A stretch of 64,000 bases of DNA, from positions 744,001 through 808,000 of the forward strand of contig CP054180.1 in assembly GCA_015709635.1 (NCBI GenBank), written 5' to 3'. The stretch comes from Gammaproteobacteria bacterium. GTDB taxonomy: Bacteria > Pseudomonadota > Gammaproteobacteria > Burkholderiales > Nitrosomonadaceae. Both the position numbers and the translations under genes were made by a program. The notes under the pieces are model-generated. The model saw only the letters and a list, made by a program, of their open reading frames with translations, did no database searches and had not been told where the DNA came from. Each line of letters starts with the position of its first letter. Position 1 is the first letter of the stretch. This document shows positions 15,791 through 23,407 of the stretch, one piece after another.

Positions 15791-17373
15791 TAGTCGCCCC
15801 TGCAAAATTCACACAGTCATGCCGACAAACGAACGTTTTGTGTAAAAGGTGTTGATCAGTTGCAGCAGCGCAAGTCGCAATAAAGAATTCTTGATGCCCA
15901 AACGGTGTATAGCTCTCATCAGCCAGCGCAGATTGTAGCCAGCCGCACATAACACAGCGTGCAGTGCATCACCCAACTGACCTGGTAACCAGCAGCGATT
16001 CATTCGGTGATCCGACTTCAGATGCCCGATTGCAGGTTCCACGGCCTGCCGGCGCTTGAGCCAGCGCCGCTGCGGTTTCGTCAGCGACTTGTACTTGCCG
16101 CGATGGATGATTTCCACTGCCGGATTGTCAGCATCCACTCCCCGGAACCCGAGATCGGCAATAACCTGCTTCGGTATTGATCCGGTATCTTCGAGTAGCC
16201 TGTGCGTTTGTTCGAGCTGTTGGTGGAGAATATGACCATCGTAGGGATTGCCAGGAAAGGTTCTGGCACCGACTATCAGGCCGCTTTTGTGCGTAACAGC
16301 AATGCCGGCTTTAACTCCGAACTCGTAAGGTTTGCGTGCTTTTTGCCCTTGCCGATGCATTCGGCTTCCGGTGCGTGCAATGCATAGAGTTTGTTGTTGT
16401 CCTTGGGTTGCTGCTTATGAATCCGTCCTGCCCGTTCCAATAGCGTGGTCAATTGCTGCAGCGATGCGGCACAGACCGTCGTCACGGTTGCCAGTTTGCG
16501 CTGGATCTCCCGCAGCACGATACCAAGGATCGTGCGTTGGCGTTTAACGGTTTTGTGCAGACGCCGCAATTGCCTGGCGTGGGCATAGCCGCCTGCCCTT
16601 CGGCGCAGCGCCTTGCCTTCTTTGGCGTAGGTTTGCTTCAAGGTGATGCCAGCCCGTCTGGCTGCTTGCACAATCTTGCCGCGAGCAATTTCCAGTAACC
16701 GGCTATCCACCGGATGCGCAATTGCCTTTTCCTGAATTGTCGTGTCAACAATCACTCGTTTGAATTCAGCCGGTTTGACCGCCTTGGTGTGCACCGCAGT
16801 GTCAATCGTTGCCTTCAGCAGCTTCTCAACACCAGCTTCACCAATGGCGGTGCGGAAACGGCCAATCTGGGTGGCATCACACGGCAACTTCGATGTGTAA
16901 TATTCCTCGCCGCTGAAATACTGCCACACCACATTCTCCGGCCAGCGAACCACCAGCTCTTCGTCACTGAGGTTGAACGCATGCTTCAGATACAGCAACG
17001 ATGCCATCAACCGGATCGGCAAGCGGGGGCGACCCGCAGTGCTCACGCCCCCACTGGCAATCGCCAATGTTGTGCCAAAAAGATCGTTGATCTCCAACAC
17101 TTCACCCTGACGGTTTTTACGCTCAAAAGCAGGGACAAGTGCTGCTTCAATATCAGCCCACGGCAGTCGATTCGACAGCACTGCCAGGGGATGACGCAGA
17201 TCAATTATCTGATCGAGACGCGCTCGGAAAAAATCATCGGTCGGCATTTCAGTTCCTCTTGATTCTCTCAGTGTTTTGATGCGAATAGTATAAATTCTCA
17301 GGGATCAATGCCGTCTAAAATTTGATGATTCCTGCAGTTCATGCAAGCTCTAAGTGTTTTGCAGGGATGACTA
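15791..17373 (-). mobile_element. IS5/IS1182-type insertion sequence inside the IS427-like element
   Basis: A 1583-base element with near-perfect terminal inverted repeats: TAGTCGCCCCTGCAAAA at 15791 and TTTTGCAGGGATGACTA ending at 17373 (two mismatches). TATA stands on both sides (15787-15790 and 17374-17377), either a target duplication or a TA-rich target. It carries one leftward transposase broken by a frame change. It is inserted 26 bases inside the left end of the IS427-like element. Confidence 0.75.
15809..17247 (-). pseudogene. IS5/IS1182-type transposase, frameshifted
   Basis: DDE transposase read in two frames. The first part (17247 to about 16335) starts with MPTDDFFRARLDQIIDLRHP and carries the DUF772-like N-terminal domain (LPIRLMASLLYLKHAFNLSDEELVVRW) and the first Asp in VIVDTTIQEKAI. 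The second part (16360 to 15809) carries KPYEFGVKAGIAVT, the second Asp region VIADLGFRGVDAD and the Glu region RRQAVEPAIGHLKSDHRM. The frames join at ECIGKGK-ARKPYEF over an A5-G run (16344-16340 on the minus strand). Relatives usually have a single frame, so this is probably inactive unless minus-one slippage occurs. Confidence 0.75.
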
Positions 17374-17435
17374 TATAGTTTCCCTGAGAATCAGATTGTG
17401 ATTTACTGTTTATAAACAGTTAGAGGAGGTTATAA

Positions 17436-18200
17436 ATGGTGAAGCGCTATGGATTACGGGACGATCAATGGCAACGGATCGAGCACTTGTTACCGGGTCG
17501 CAAGCAAACAGTTGGTGTAACAGCCAAGGATAACAGGCTATTTGTTGAAGCTGTTTTGTACCGCTACCGTGCTGGGATACCATGGCGTGATCTGCCGGAG
17601 CGTTTTGGAGATTGGAACAACATAGCCCGCCGTCATCGCCGCTGGTCGGAAAGCGGCGTATGGGAAAGGGTTTTCACGTATTTGGCCGAAGATTCTGATA
17701 ATGAGTATGCGATGATCGATAGTACAATTATCCGTGCTCATCAGCATGCTGCGGGGACAAAAGGGGAATAGGGAAGCGGAGTGCATTGGGCGCAGCAAAG
17801 GCGGACTGAGCACAAAATACATGTAACCTGTGATGCTCTTGGCAACCCGACCGGTTTTCATCTTACACCGGGGCAAGCCCATGATCTTCAAGGTGCGGAT
17901 GTTTTATTGCCGGACATTCTGACGTGTATAGAATCTTTTCTGGCCGATAAAGCGTATGATGCGGCGGAACGGGTTCTTGATCTGTTAAAGAACGCCGGGG
18001 TTCGGGCCGTCATACCACCAAAGTCAAACCGTAAGGAACCACGCGAATACGATGAGGAAATGTATAAGGCACGGCATTTGATCGAGAATTTCTTTGCAAA
18101 ACTCAAACAATACCGTGCCATTGCAACTCGGTACGATAAACGTGCTTCAACTTTCCTCGGCGGCATCCACCTCGCTGCAGCTATCATTTGGCTCAATTGA
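17436..18200 (+). pseudogene. IS427-group (IS5 family) transposase with two compensating indels
   Basis: The reading frame runs MVKRYGLRDDQWQRIEHLLPG through the first Asp in YAMIDSTIIRAHQHAAG to a TAG at 17769, then resumes in the same frame with KIHVTCDALGNP, the second Asp in FLADKAYDA and the Glu in ARHLIENFFAKLKQ. Between about 17757 and 17815 the family motif GRSKGGLST is found one base out of frame. One extra A near 17760 and one missing A near 17815 explain this. A GAGG ribosome binding site precedes the ATG. As it stands the protein is cut at 111 residues. Confidence 0.75.
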
Positions 18201-18212
18201 CCACACGCCTTA

Positions 18213-18505
18213 GGTATTCCATAATTGAATCTGAATTCGCATTCTTTGAGAAACAGTGGAAATGATTCTTTAGGAATGCCATTGTATTTTCTTAAGACGC
18301 ATTTAGCCTGATTCCAAAAGTTCTCAATGCCATTGATGTGATTCTTACCTTGAGCAAAGAGTGTGGAATGATTGATCCGTTCATGGTAAAAATGATTCAC
18401 ATCAAGCGCATTGTAACTGCGATAACAATCTGTATAAACTACGCTGTCAGGTGCTATTTTTCTAGTAATGAGCGGCATCCCATTCGATTGTGTTTCTAAG
18501 TCATT
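18213..18505 (-). pseudogene. IS1595-family transposase fragment (ISXO2-like DDE domain)
   Basis: Residues include MPLITRKIAPDSVVYTDCYR with the second catalytic Asp, and NGIENFWNQAKCVLRKYNGI with the catalytic Glu, then ECEFRFNYGIPK. The N-terminal zinc-ribbon and first Asp are missing. The open frame continues upstream of the ATG at 18478 to about 18505, adjoining the tRNA-Thr 3' end. It is not functional. Confidence 0.7.
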
Positions 18506-18511
18506 GATAAT

Positions 18512-18587
<76 letters not shown>

Positions 18588-18811
18588 CCGGGTATGAATC
18601 AAGCCGCGTATTATAGATGGTTGGGGAGTTACGGGCAAATGATAAGGAGCTAAGTTCAATTGTTGGCGTTTTTCTTTTTTGCTGCAGGCTCTGCGCGAGT
18701 CATACTGCTCATCGAATTAATTCATTCCATATTTTTACGAATTTTCGTTTAAGTTCGGCGAATTTCGTCAAAAATCTGTACATTTTTGCTCTATGGGTCC
18801 ATAATTATTAA

Positions 18812-19267
18812 ATGGATTCTAAAAAAGCAAAAATTCAGAATATTTTGATACTTCATGGTCCGAATTTGAATCTGCTGGGGATTCGGGAGCCGGAAATTTA
18901 TGGAGAAACTACGCTTCAAGATATTAACAGAAATTTAAGCAAATTAGCCGAAAATAAAGGGATTGAGCTGGATTTTTTTCAAAGTAATGCGGAATTTGCA
19001 TTGATTGACAGAATTCAGCAAACGCTGCAGGACGGGACGGATTTTATTATTATCAACCCGGCTGCATTTACGCATACCAGTGTGGCTTTGCGTGATGCGC
19101 TGGCCACCGTCAAACTGCCCTTCATCGAAGTTCATTTATCGAATGTATATGCTCGCGAATCTTTCCGTCAGCAGTCCTATTTTTCTGATCTGGCTGTCGG
19201 TGTGATCAGCGGTCTGGGTGCCAAAGGTTATGAACTTGCGCTGGAATATGCGATAACGTCATATTAA
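18812..19267 (+). CDS. aroQ: type II 3-dehydroquinate dehydratase
   Basis: Third enzyme of the shikimate pathway, converting 3-dehydroquinate to 3-dehydroshikimate in the cytoplasm. The 151-residue protein has LILHGPNLNLLG, the lid tyrosine in REPEIYG (Tyr30), IINPAAFTHTSVALRDAL with the catalytic His, and PFIEVHLSNVYARESFR. Length is normal for the dodecameric type II enzyme. It lies 140 bases upstream of accB, and this aroQ-accB-accC order is common in proteobacteria. Confidence 0.97.
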   Translation: MDSKKAKIQNILILHGPNLNLLGIREPEIYGETTLQDINRNLSKLAENKGIELDFFQSNAEFALIDRIQQTLQDGTDFIIINPAAFTHTSVALRDALATVKLPFIEVHLSNVYARESFRQQSYFSDLAVGVISGLGAKGYELALEYAITSY

Positions 19268-19339
19268 TCGATTATATTCGATGTGTTAGGTGAGTTTTTT
19301 AATACCTCAACTTTTTACGATGCCGTAACTTTGCTCATT

Positions 19340-19369
19340 TTTACATTCAGTATATTGTCTGGTTATAAA
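19340..19369 (+). promoter_or_regulatory. accB: probable sigma-70 promoter of accBC
   Basis: A TTTACA -35 box (19340-19345) and TATAAA -10 box (19364-19369) are separated by 18 bases, each one mismatch from consensus. Transcription would start near 19376, leaving a 5' leader of about 30 bases. Confidence 0.55.
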
Positions 19370-19381
19370 ACTACCCTAAAG

Positions 19382-19396
19382 CGAGACTCCGTCTCG
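19382..19396 (+). promoter_or_regulatory. accB: leader hairpin directly before the accB ribosome binding site
   Basis: CGAGAC-TCC-GTCTCG is a perfect six-pair stem with a three-base loop. The next bases (GGAG, 19397-19400) are the accB Shine-Dalgarno sequence, so folding could affect ribosome access. Whether it is regulatory is inference. Confidence 0.4.
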
Positions 19397-19407
19397 GGAG
19401 ATTGAAA

Positions 19408-19896
19408 ATGGATTTAAGAAAGCTGAAGAAGCTCATTGAGCTGGTTGAAGAATCAAGCATTGCGGAACTGGAAATTACCGAGGGCGAAGAAAAAGTTCGC
19501 ATCAGTAAATCGGGTTCCGGCGTGCAGAATTATGCGTTCATGCCGTCGCCTGCCATGCAGCCCGTCATAGCGCCGGTGCAACAGCAAGTACTGGCATCTG
19601 CATCGGATAGCGAATCGAAAGGTGGGGAAGCCAACGGCTCCGATAAGACTGCGCTGCCGGAAGGTCATGTCGTCAAATCCCCGATGGTCGGCACCTTCTA
19701 CCGTGCGCCATCGCCGGGCGCGAATGCATTCGTGGAAATCGGGCAAAGAGTCAAGGAAGGTGATACGTTGTGCATTATTGAAGCAATGAAACTGCTGAAT
19801 GAAATCGAGGCCGATAAAGGCGGGGTAGTTAAAGCGATTTTGCTGGAAAACGGCCAGCCGGTGGAATACGGTGAGCCTTTATTCGTTATTCAATAG
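19408..19896 (+). CDS. accB: biotin carboxyl carrier protein of acetyl-CoA carboxylase
   Basis: Carries biotin between the carboxylase and transferase in the first step of fatty-acid synthesis. With the ATG at 19408 (GGGAG 7 bases upstream) it has 162 residues: an N-terminal DLRKLKKLIELVEESSIAELEI segment, a flexible Ala/Pro/Gln linker, and the biotinyl domain with the biotin lysine in EAMKLLNE (Lys128). The in-frame TTG at 19402 is less likely. It is followed 21 bases later by accC. Confidence 0.97.
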   Translation: MDLRKLKKLIELVEESSIAELEITEGEEKVRISKSGSGVQNYAFMPSPAMQPVIAPVQQQVLASASDSESKGGEANGSDKTALPEGHVVKSPMVGTFYRAPSPGANAFVEIGQRVKEGDTLCIIEAMKLLNEIEADKGGVVKAILLENGQPVEYGEPLFVIQ

Positions 19897-19917
19897 TCTG
19901 AATAAAGGTCAAATCCT

Positions 19918-21273
19918 ATGTTTGAAAAAATCCTTATTGCCAATCGCGGTGAAATCGCCTTGCGGATACAACGCGCCTGCCGTGCCATGGGTATCAAAAC
20001 GGTTGCCGTGCATTCCGAAGCGGATGCGGAAGCGAAGTACGTCAAATTGGCCGATGAATCGGTGTGCATCGGTCCGGCGGCGGCATCGCACAGTTATTTG
20101 AATGTGCCAGCGATTATCAGCGCGGCGGAAGTGACCGACGCCGAAGCGATTCATCCGGGCTATGGATTTCTATCCGAGAATGCCGATTTTGCCGAACGCG
20201 TGGAAAAAAGCGGGTTCGTGTTCATCGGCCCGCGTCCGGAAACCATCCGTTTGATGGGCGACAAAGTCAGTGCGAAGAATACCATGAAGAAAGCCGGTGT
20301 GCCTTGTGTTCCCGGATCGGATGGCGCATTGCCGGAAGACATCGATGAGATCAAGAAGATCGTGCGCGAGATCGGTTATCCGATCATCATTAAAGCCGCC
20401 GGTGGCGGCGGTGGGCGTGGCATGCGGGTGGTGCATACCGAAGCAGCACTCTCGAATGCGATCATCGTGACACGCAACGAAGCGCAGACCGCATTCGGTA
20501 ATCCGGTGGTGTATGCGGAGAAATTTCTGGAAAACCCGCGCCATATCGAATTTCAATTATTAATCGATGAGTACGGCAATGCCGTGCATTTGGGTGAGCG
20601 CGATTGCTCCATGCAGCGCCGTCATCAGAAAATTTTGGAAGAAGCGCCGGCACCGGGCATACCGGAAAAATTGCGCGACAAAATCGGCGAACGTTGCGCG
20701 GAAGCGTGCCGTCGCATCAAATACCGCGGTGTCGGCACCTTTGAGTTTTTATTCGAAAACAATGAGTTTTATTTCATTGAAATGAATACGCGCTTGCAGG
20801 TTGAACATCCGGTGACCGAAGCGGTGACCGGCATCGATCTGGTGCAGGCACAAATTAATGTCGCTGCCGGTGTCGTGCTGCCGATCAAGCAGAAAGACAT
20901 TGTCTTCAAAGGGCATGCGATCGAGTGCCGCATCAATGCCGAGGATGCTTACAAACTGACGCCGTCCGCCGGACGCATTACGCAGTATCATGCGCCGGGC
21001 GGACCAGGCGTGCGCGTGGATTCGCATGTTTATCACAACTACATGGTGCCGCCGTATTACGACTCCATGATCGGCAAGATCATCACCTACGGCGACACGC
21101 GCGAACAAGCGATCGCCCGCATGCGCATCGCATTGTCGGAAATGGTGATCAGCGGTATTAGAACGAACATTCCGCTGCACCGGGATTTGCTGAACGACGC
21201 CTCTTTTTTGCGCGGCGGCGCTTCCATTCACTATTTAGAGCAGAAGCTTGCACTGCATAACAAATCGAATTGA
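19918..21273 (+). CDS. accC: biotin carboxylase subunit of acetyl-CoA carboxylase
   Basis: ATP-dependent carboxylation of the biotin on AccB. The 451-residue ATP-grasp protein shows MFEKILIANRGEIALRI, GYGFLSENADFA, the glycine-rich loop AAGGGGGRGMR, HLGERDCSMQRRHQK, and the FIEMNTRLQVEHPVTE catalytic segment, all family hallmarks. Length equals that of E. coli AccC (449). Operon with accB. Confidence 0.98.
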   Translation: MFEKILIANRGEIALRIQRACRAMGIKTVAVHSEADAEAKYVKLADESVCIGPAAASHSYLNVPAIISAAEVTDAEAIHPGYGFLSENADFAERVEKSGFVFIGPRPETIRLMGDKVSAKNTMKKAGVPCVPGSDGALPEDIDEIKKIVREIGYPIIIKAAGGGGGRGMRVVHTEAALSNAIIVTRNEAQTAFGNPVVYAEKFLENPRHIEFQLLIDEYGNAVHLGERDCSMQRRHQKILEEAPAPGIPEKLRDKIGERCAEACRRIKYRGVGTFEFLFENNEFYFIEMNTRLQVEHPVTEAVTGIDLVQAQINVAAGVVLPIKQKDIVFKGHAIECRINAEDAYKLTPSAGRITQYHAPGGPGVRVDSHVYHNYMVPPYYDSMIGKIITYGDTREQAIARMRIALSEMVISGIRTNIPLHRDLLNDASFLRGGASIHYLEQKLALHNKSN

Positions 21274-21322
21274 CGGCAGGCATCGGTTTCATAGCGCTTG
21301 TTAACAACCCGCACCGTACAGC

Positions 21323-22240
21323 ATGTCGTGGATTACGCTGATTATCAAGACGGATGCGGCGCACGCCGAAGAGCTGAGCGATGCGCTGCTGGAGCAGGGG
21401 GCATTGTCGGTGGACATCCACGATGCCGCTGCCGATACGCAAGACGAGCAAATGCTATTCGGTGAGCCTGGCGAACCGAGCGGAGAAATCTGGCAGAATG
21501 CGGAAGTTTCCGCACTGTTCAACGAAGACACGGATATCGCTGAAATCCTTCGCAATATCACGCAAATCGCACAATCCGACCGGCGGCTCAATTACCGTAT
21601 CGAGCGCATCGAAGAACAGGATTGGGTGCGCTTGACGCAATCGCAATTCGATCCGATTCCCATATCATCGCGCCTATGGATTGTGCCGACCTGGCACCCA
21701 TCGCCCGATCCGGCGGCCATCAACCTGATACTCGATCCCGGATTGGCTTTCGGTACCGGCAGCCATCCCACCACGCAGTTATGTTTGGGTTGGCTGGATC
21801 AGAACCTGCAAGCCGGCGACAAAGTCATGGACTATGGCTGCGGTTCCGGGATACTCGCGATTGCAGCATTGAAACTCGGTGCCCGGCATGTCACCGGTAT
21901 CGATATCGATCCCCAGGCGATCAAAGCCAGCGAAGAAAATGCGCTGCGCAATCAATGCGATCCGTCAGAATTTCATTTCACTGCGGCGCAAGCAGCTGTG
22001 CCGCGGGATTTTCAACCGCAAGAGCAAGCGGATATCGTAGTCGCCAATATTCTGGCGAATCCTTTGATTCTGCTGGCGCCGGTTTTGATGCAAATGGTCC
22101 GGCAACAGGGTCATATAGCACTATCCGGAATTCTCAAGGAACAAGCCGAAGAAGTTTGCGCTACCTATCAACAGTGGTTTGATATGCGCATCGCCGGTGA
22201 GCAGGAAGGCTGGGTGCTATTAACCGGTATCAAAAGGTGA
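21323..22240 (+). CDS. prmA: ribosomal protein L11 methyltransferase
   Basis: S-adenosylmethionine-dependent enzyme that trimethylates ribosomal protein L11. The 305-residue protein has the PrmA N-terminal domain (MSWITLIIKTDAAHAEELSDALLE), the linker motif DPGLAFGTGSHPTT, the SAM-binding motif MDYGCGSGILAIAALKLGA and the IVANILANPL catalytic motif. It lies 49 bases after accC and is a frequent neighbour of accBC in betaproteobacteria. Confidence 0.97.
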   Translation: MSWITLIIKTDAAHAEELSDALLEQGALSVDIHDAAADTQDEQMLFGEPGEPSGEIWQNAEVSALFNEDTDIAEILRNITQIAQSDRRLNYRIERIEEQDWVRLTQSQFDPIPISSRLWIVPTWHPSPDPAAINLILDPGLAFGTGSHPTTQLCLGWLDQNLQAGDKVMDYGCGSGILAIAALKLGARHVTGIDIDPQAIKASEENALRNQCDPSEFHFTAAQAAVPRDFQPQEQADIVVANILANPLILLAPVLMQMVRQQGHIALSGILKEQAEEVCATYQQWFDMRIAGEQEGWVLLTGIKR

Positions 22241-22259
22241 AATAATTGCCGCTCCCGGC

Positions 22260-22407
22260 TTAAGAAAACGCTGAAAAAGGCAGCGGGCAACGGTCAGGTA
22301 AGGCGGAGTCAGGCGAAAAAGTGCAGTTTACGAGAATGGGCAAAAGTATTTTAAGTTTGATTCAATGCGACGTGACCGAGCGCAGCGGTTTTTCAGAACT
22401 TCTTTAA
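22260..22407. repeat. MITE-like element with imperfect inverted ends
   Basis: The ends TTAAGAAAACGCTGAAAAA (22260) and, on the minus strand from 22407, TTAAAGAAGTTCTGAAAAA agree in about 14 of 19 positions. The 148-base segment has no reading frame. Its right interior resembles the mrdA-rodA junction at about 63795-63845, and its ends resemble those of the MITE at 32446-32597, so it is probably a dispersed repeat of this genome. Confidence 0.4.
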
Positions 22408-22481
22408 AAGCAAGCAAGCCACATCCATTTCGTTACTCATTACCGGTGATATTGCATGCGATTCAACACAGCGGGTGATAC

Positions 22482-23279
22482 ATGGCGCTGGTAACACTTT
22501 GTCCCGCTTGCGGTGCGACTTTCCGCGTCCATGCCGCGCAACTGCAGGCGCATGGCGGAGACGTGCGCTGCGGTCATTGTCAGCGGATTTTCAACGGATT
22601 TGCCACGTTGATTACCGTGAACGAATCGGCGATCGAATATCCGCCGCAACCGGCAGTGAAAAACGAGGCATCGGTGAAAGCATCCACATTGGCAGCGCAT
22701 GCGGATAACGCGACGGATCAGCCGGTTCTTGCGGATTGGGAACAATCGGATACGGAACCGGAATCTTCAGCCGGTCTGTTCGACGATGAACCTGCCAGAA
22801 AGTCTTCCGGCGCCTGGATCCTCGGGAGCGTGCTCTTGGTATTGCTGCTGATCGGCCAGATCGCATTCGTCAATCGCACGAAATTAACCATGATCAAGCC
22901 GGAAATCCGCCCCTATGTGGAACGATATTGTGAATTCATGGCGTGCACCGTACCTTATCCGCAGGATATCCGGCAACTGGGCATCGAATCGTCCGATCTG
23001 CAGAAAAATCCCGTGCGCCAGCCGGAAGTGACCACCATGCGTGCAACCATCAGCAATCACGCCTCTTTCCCGCAAGCTTTCCCGGTTTTGCAACTGTTAT
23101 TGCTGGACGCTCAGGGACAGGTCATTGCCAGTCGCTTCTTTACTGCCGGAGAATACTTGCAGGAGGAGGATAAAGCGCTGCAATTCATCGAGCCCCGACA
23201 CGAAATCGATATCCGGCTGGATTTCGACAGCAGCCATTTGGGCGCATTGGGTTATCGCTTGCAGTTGCTGTACCCCTGA
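22482..23279 (+). CDS. zinc-ribbon membrane protein with DUF3426 domain
   Basis: A conserved betaproteobacterial protein of unknown function. The N-terminus is a MJ0042-type zinc ribbon with two CxxC pairs (CPAC and CGHC, in TLCPACGATFRV and DVRCGHCQRIF). An acidic low-complexity linker leads to one membrane helix (WILGSVLLVLLLIGQIAFV, about residues 109-128). The C-terminal DUF3426 domain follows, with paired Cys in YCEFMACTVP, and is probably periplasmic. It lies between prmA and metH on the same strand; the prmA neighbour is typical for this family. Confidence 0.88.
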   Translation: MALVTLCPACGATFRVHAAQLQAHGGDVRCGHCQRIFNGFATLITVNESAIEYPPQPAVKNEASVKASTLAAHADNATDQPVLADWEQSDTEPESSAGLFDDEPARKSSGAWILGSVLLVLLLIGQIAFVNRTKLTMIKPEIRPYVERYCEFMACTVPYPQDIRQLGIESSDLQKNPVRQPEVTTMRATISNHASFPQAFPVLQLLLLDAQGQVIASRFFTAGEYLQEEDKALQFIEPRHEIDIRLDFDSSHLGALGYRLQLLYP

Positions 23280-23340
23280 ATGTTTGGCAAAGTGGACACT
23301 TGCTTTGCCTGCAAACAAACTCGATTTCCGGTTTTTTCCG

Positions 23341-23372
23341 TTGATAAAAGAACAAACCGGCTCGGGTATAAT
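23341..23372 (+). promoter_or_regulatory. metH: candidate metH promoter
   Basis: A perfect -10 box TATAAT at 23367-23372 lies 35 bases before the metH start. The best -35 candidate, TTGATA at 23341, is 20 bases away, longer than ideal. No cobalamin riboswitch motif is visible in the 128-base gap. Confidence 0.4.
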
Positions 23373-23407
23373 GCAAGGCTTATTCTTTTCACAACAGAAT
23401 CCAATCC

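Larger units (their letters stand above)
15765..18209 (+). mobile_element. IS5-family, IS427-like element, itself interrupted by a second IS
   Basis: Terminal inverted repeats match in about 15 of 18 positions: TAGGGCATGTGGACAATT from 15763 and, on the minus strand, TAAGGCGTGTGGTCAATT from 18212. TTA flanks both ends (15762-15764 and 18210-18212) and is the probable target duplication. The element carries a rightward transposase (17436-18200). After removing the inner element (15791-17373) its length is about 860 bases, normal for an IS427-group IS. Confidence 0.7.
15714..18505 (-). mobile_element. IS1595-family remnant, split by a later insertion
   Basis: The 3' end of this element, GGGGCTGTAGTAGATCA at 15714, resembles an IS1595-type terminus. 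The rest of its transposase lies at 18213-18505. Between them sits a complete second insertion (15765-18209) with a TTA target duplication. Removing that insertion joins the two parts in frame. The 5' half of the element is missing: coding-like sequence stops within a few bases of the 3' CCA end of the tRNA-Thr gene at 18512. Confidence 0.6.

Noticed and set aside
23280..23407. Possible cobalamin riboswitch upstream of metH
   Set aside because: The gap is only 128 bases and lacks a B12-box motif; the metH start has a plain -10 box instead.
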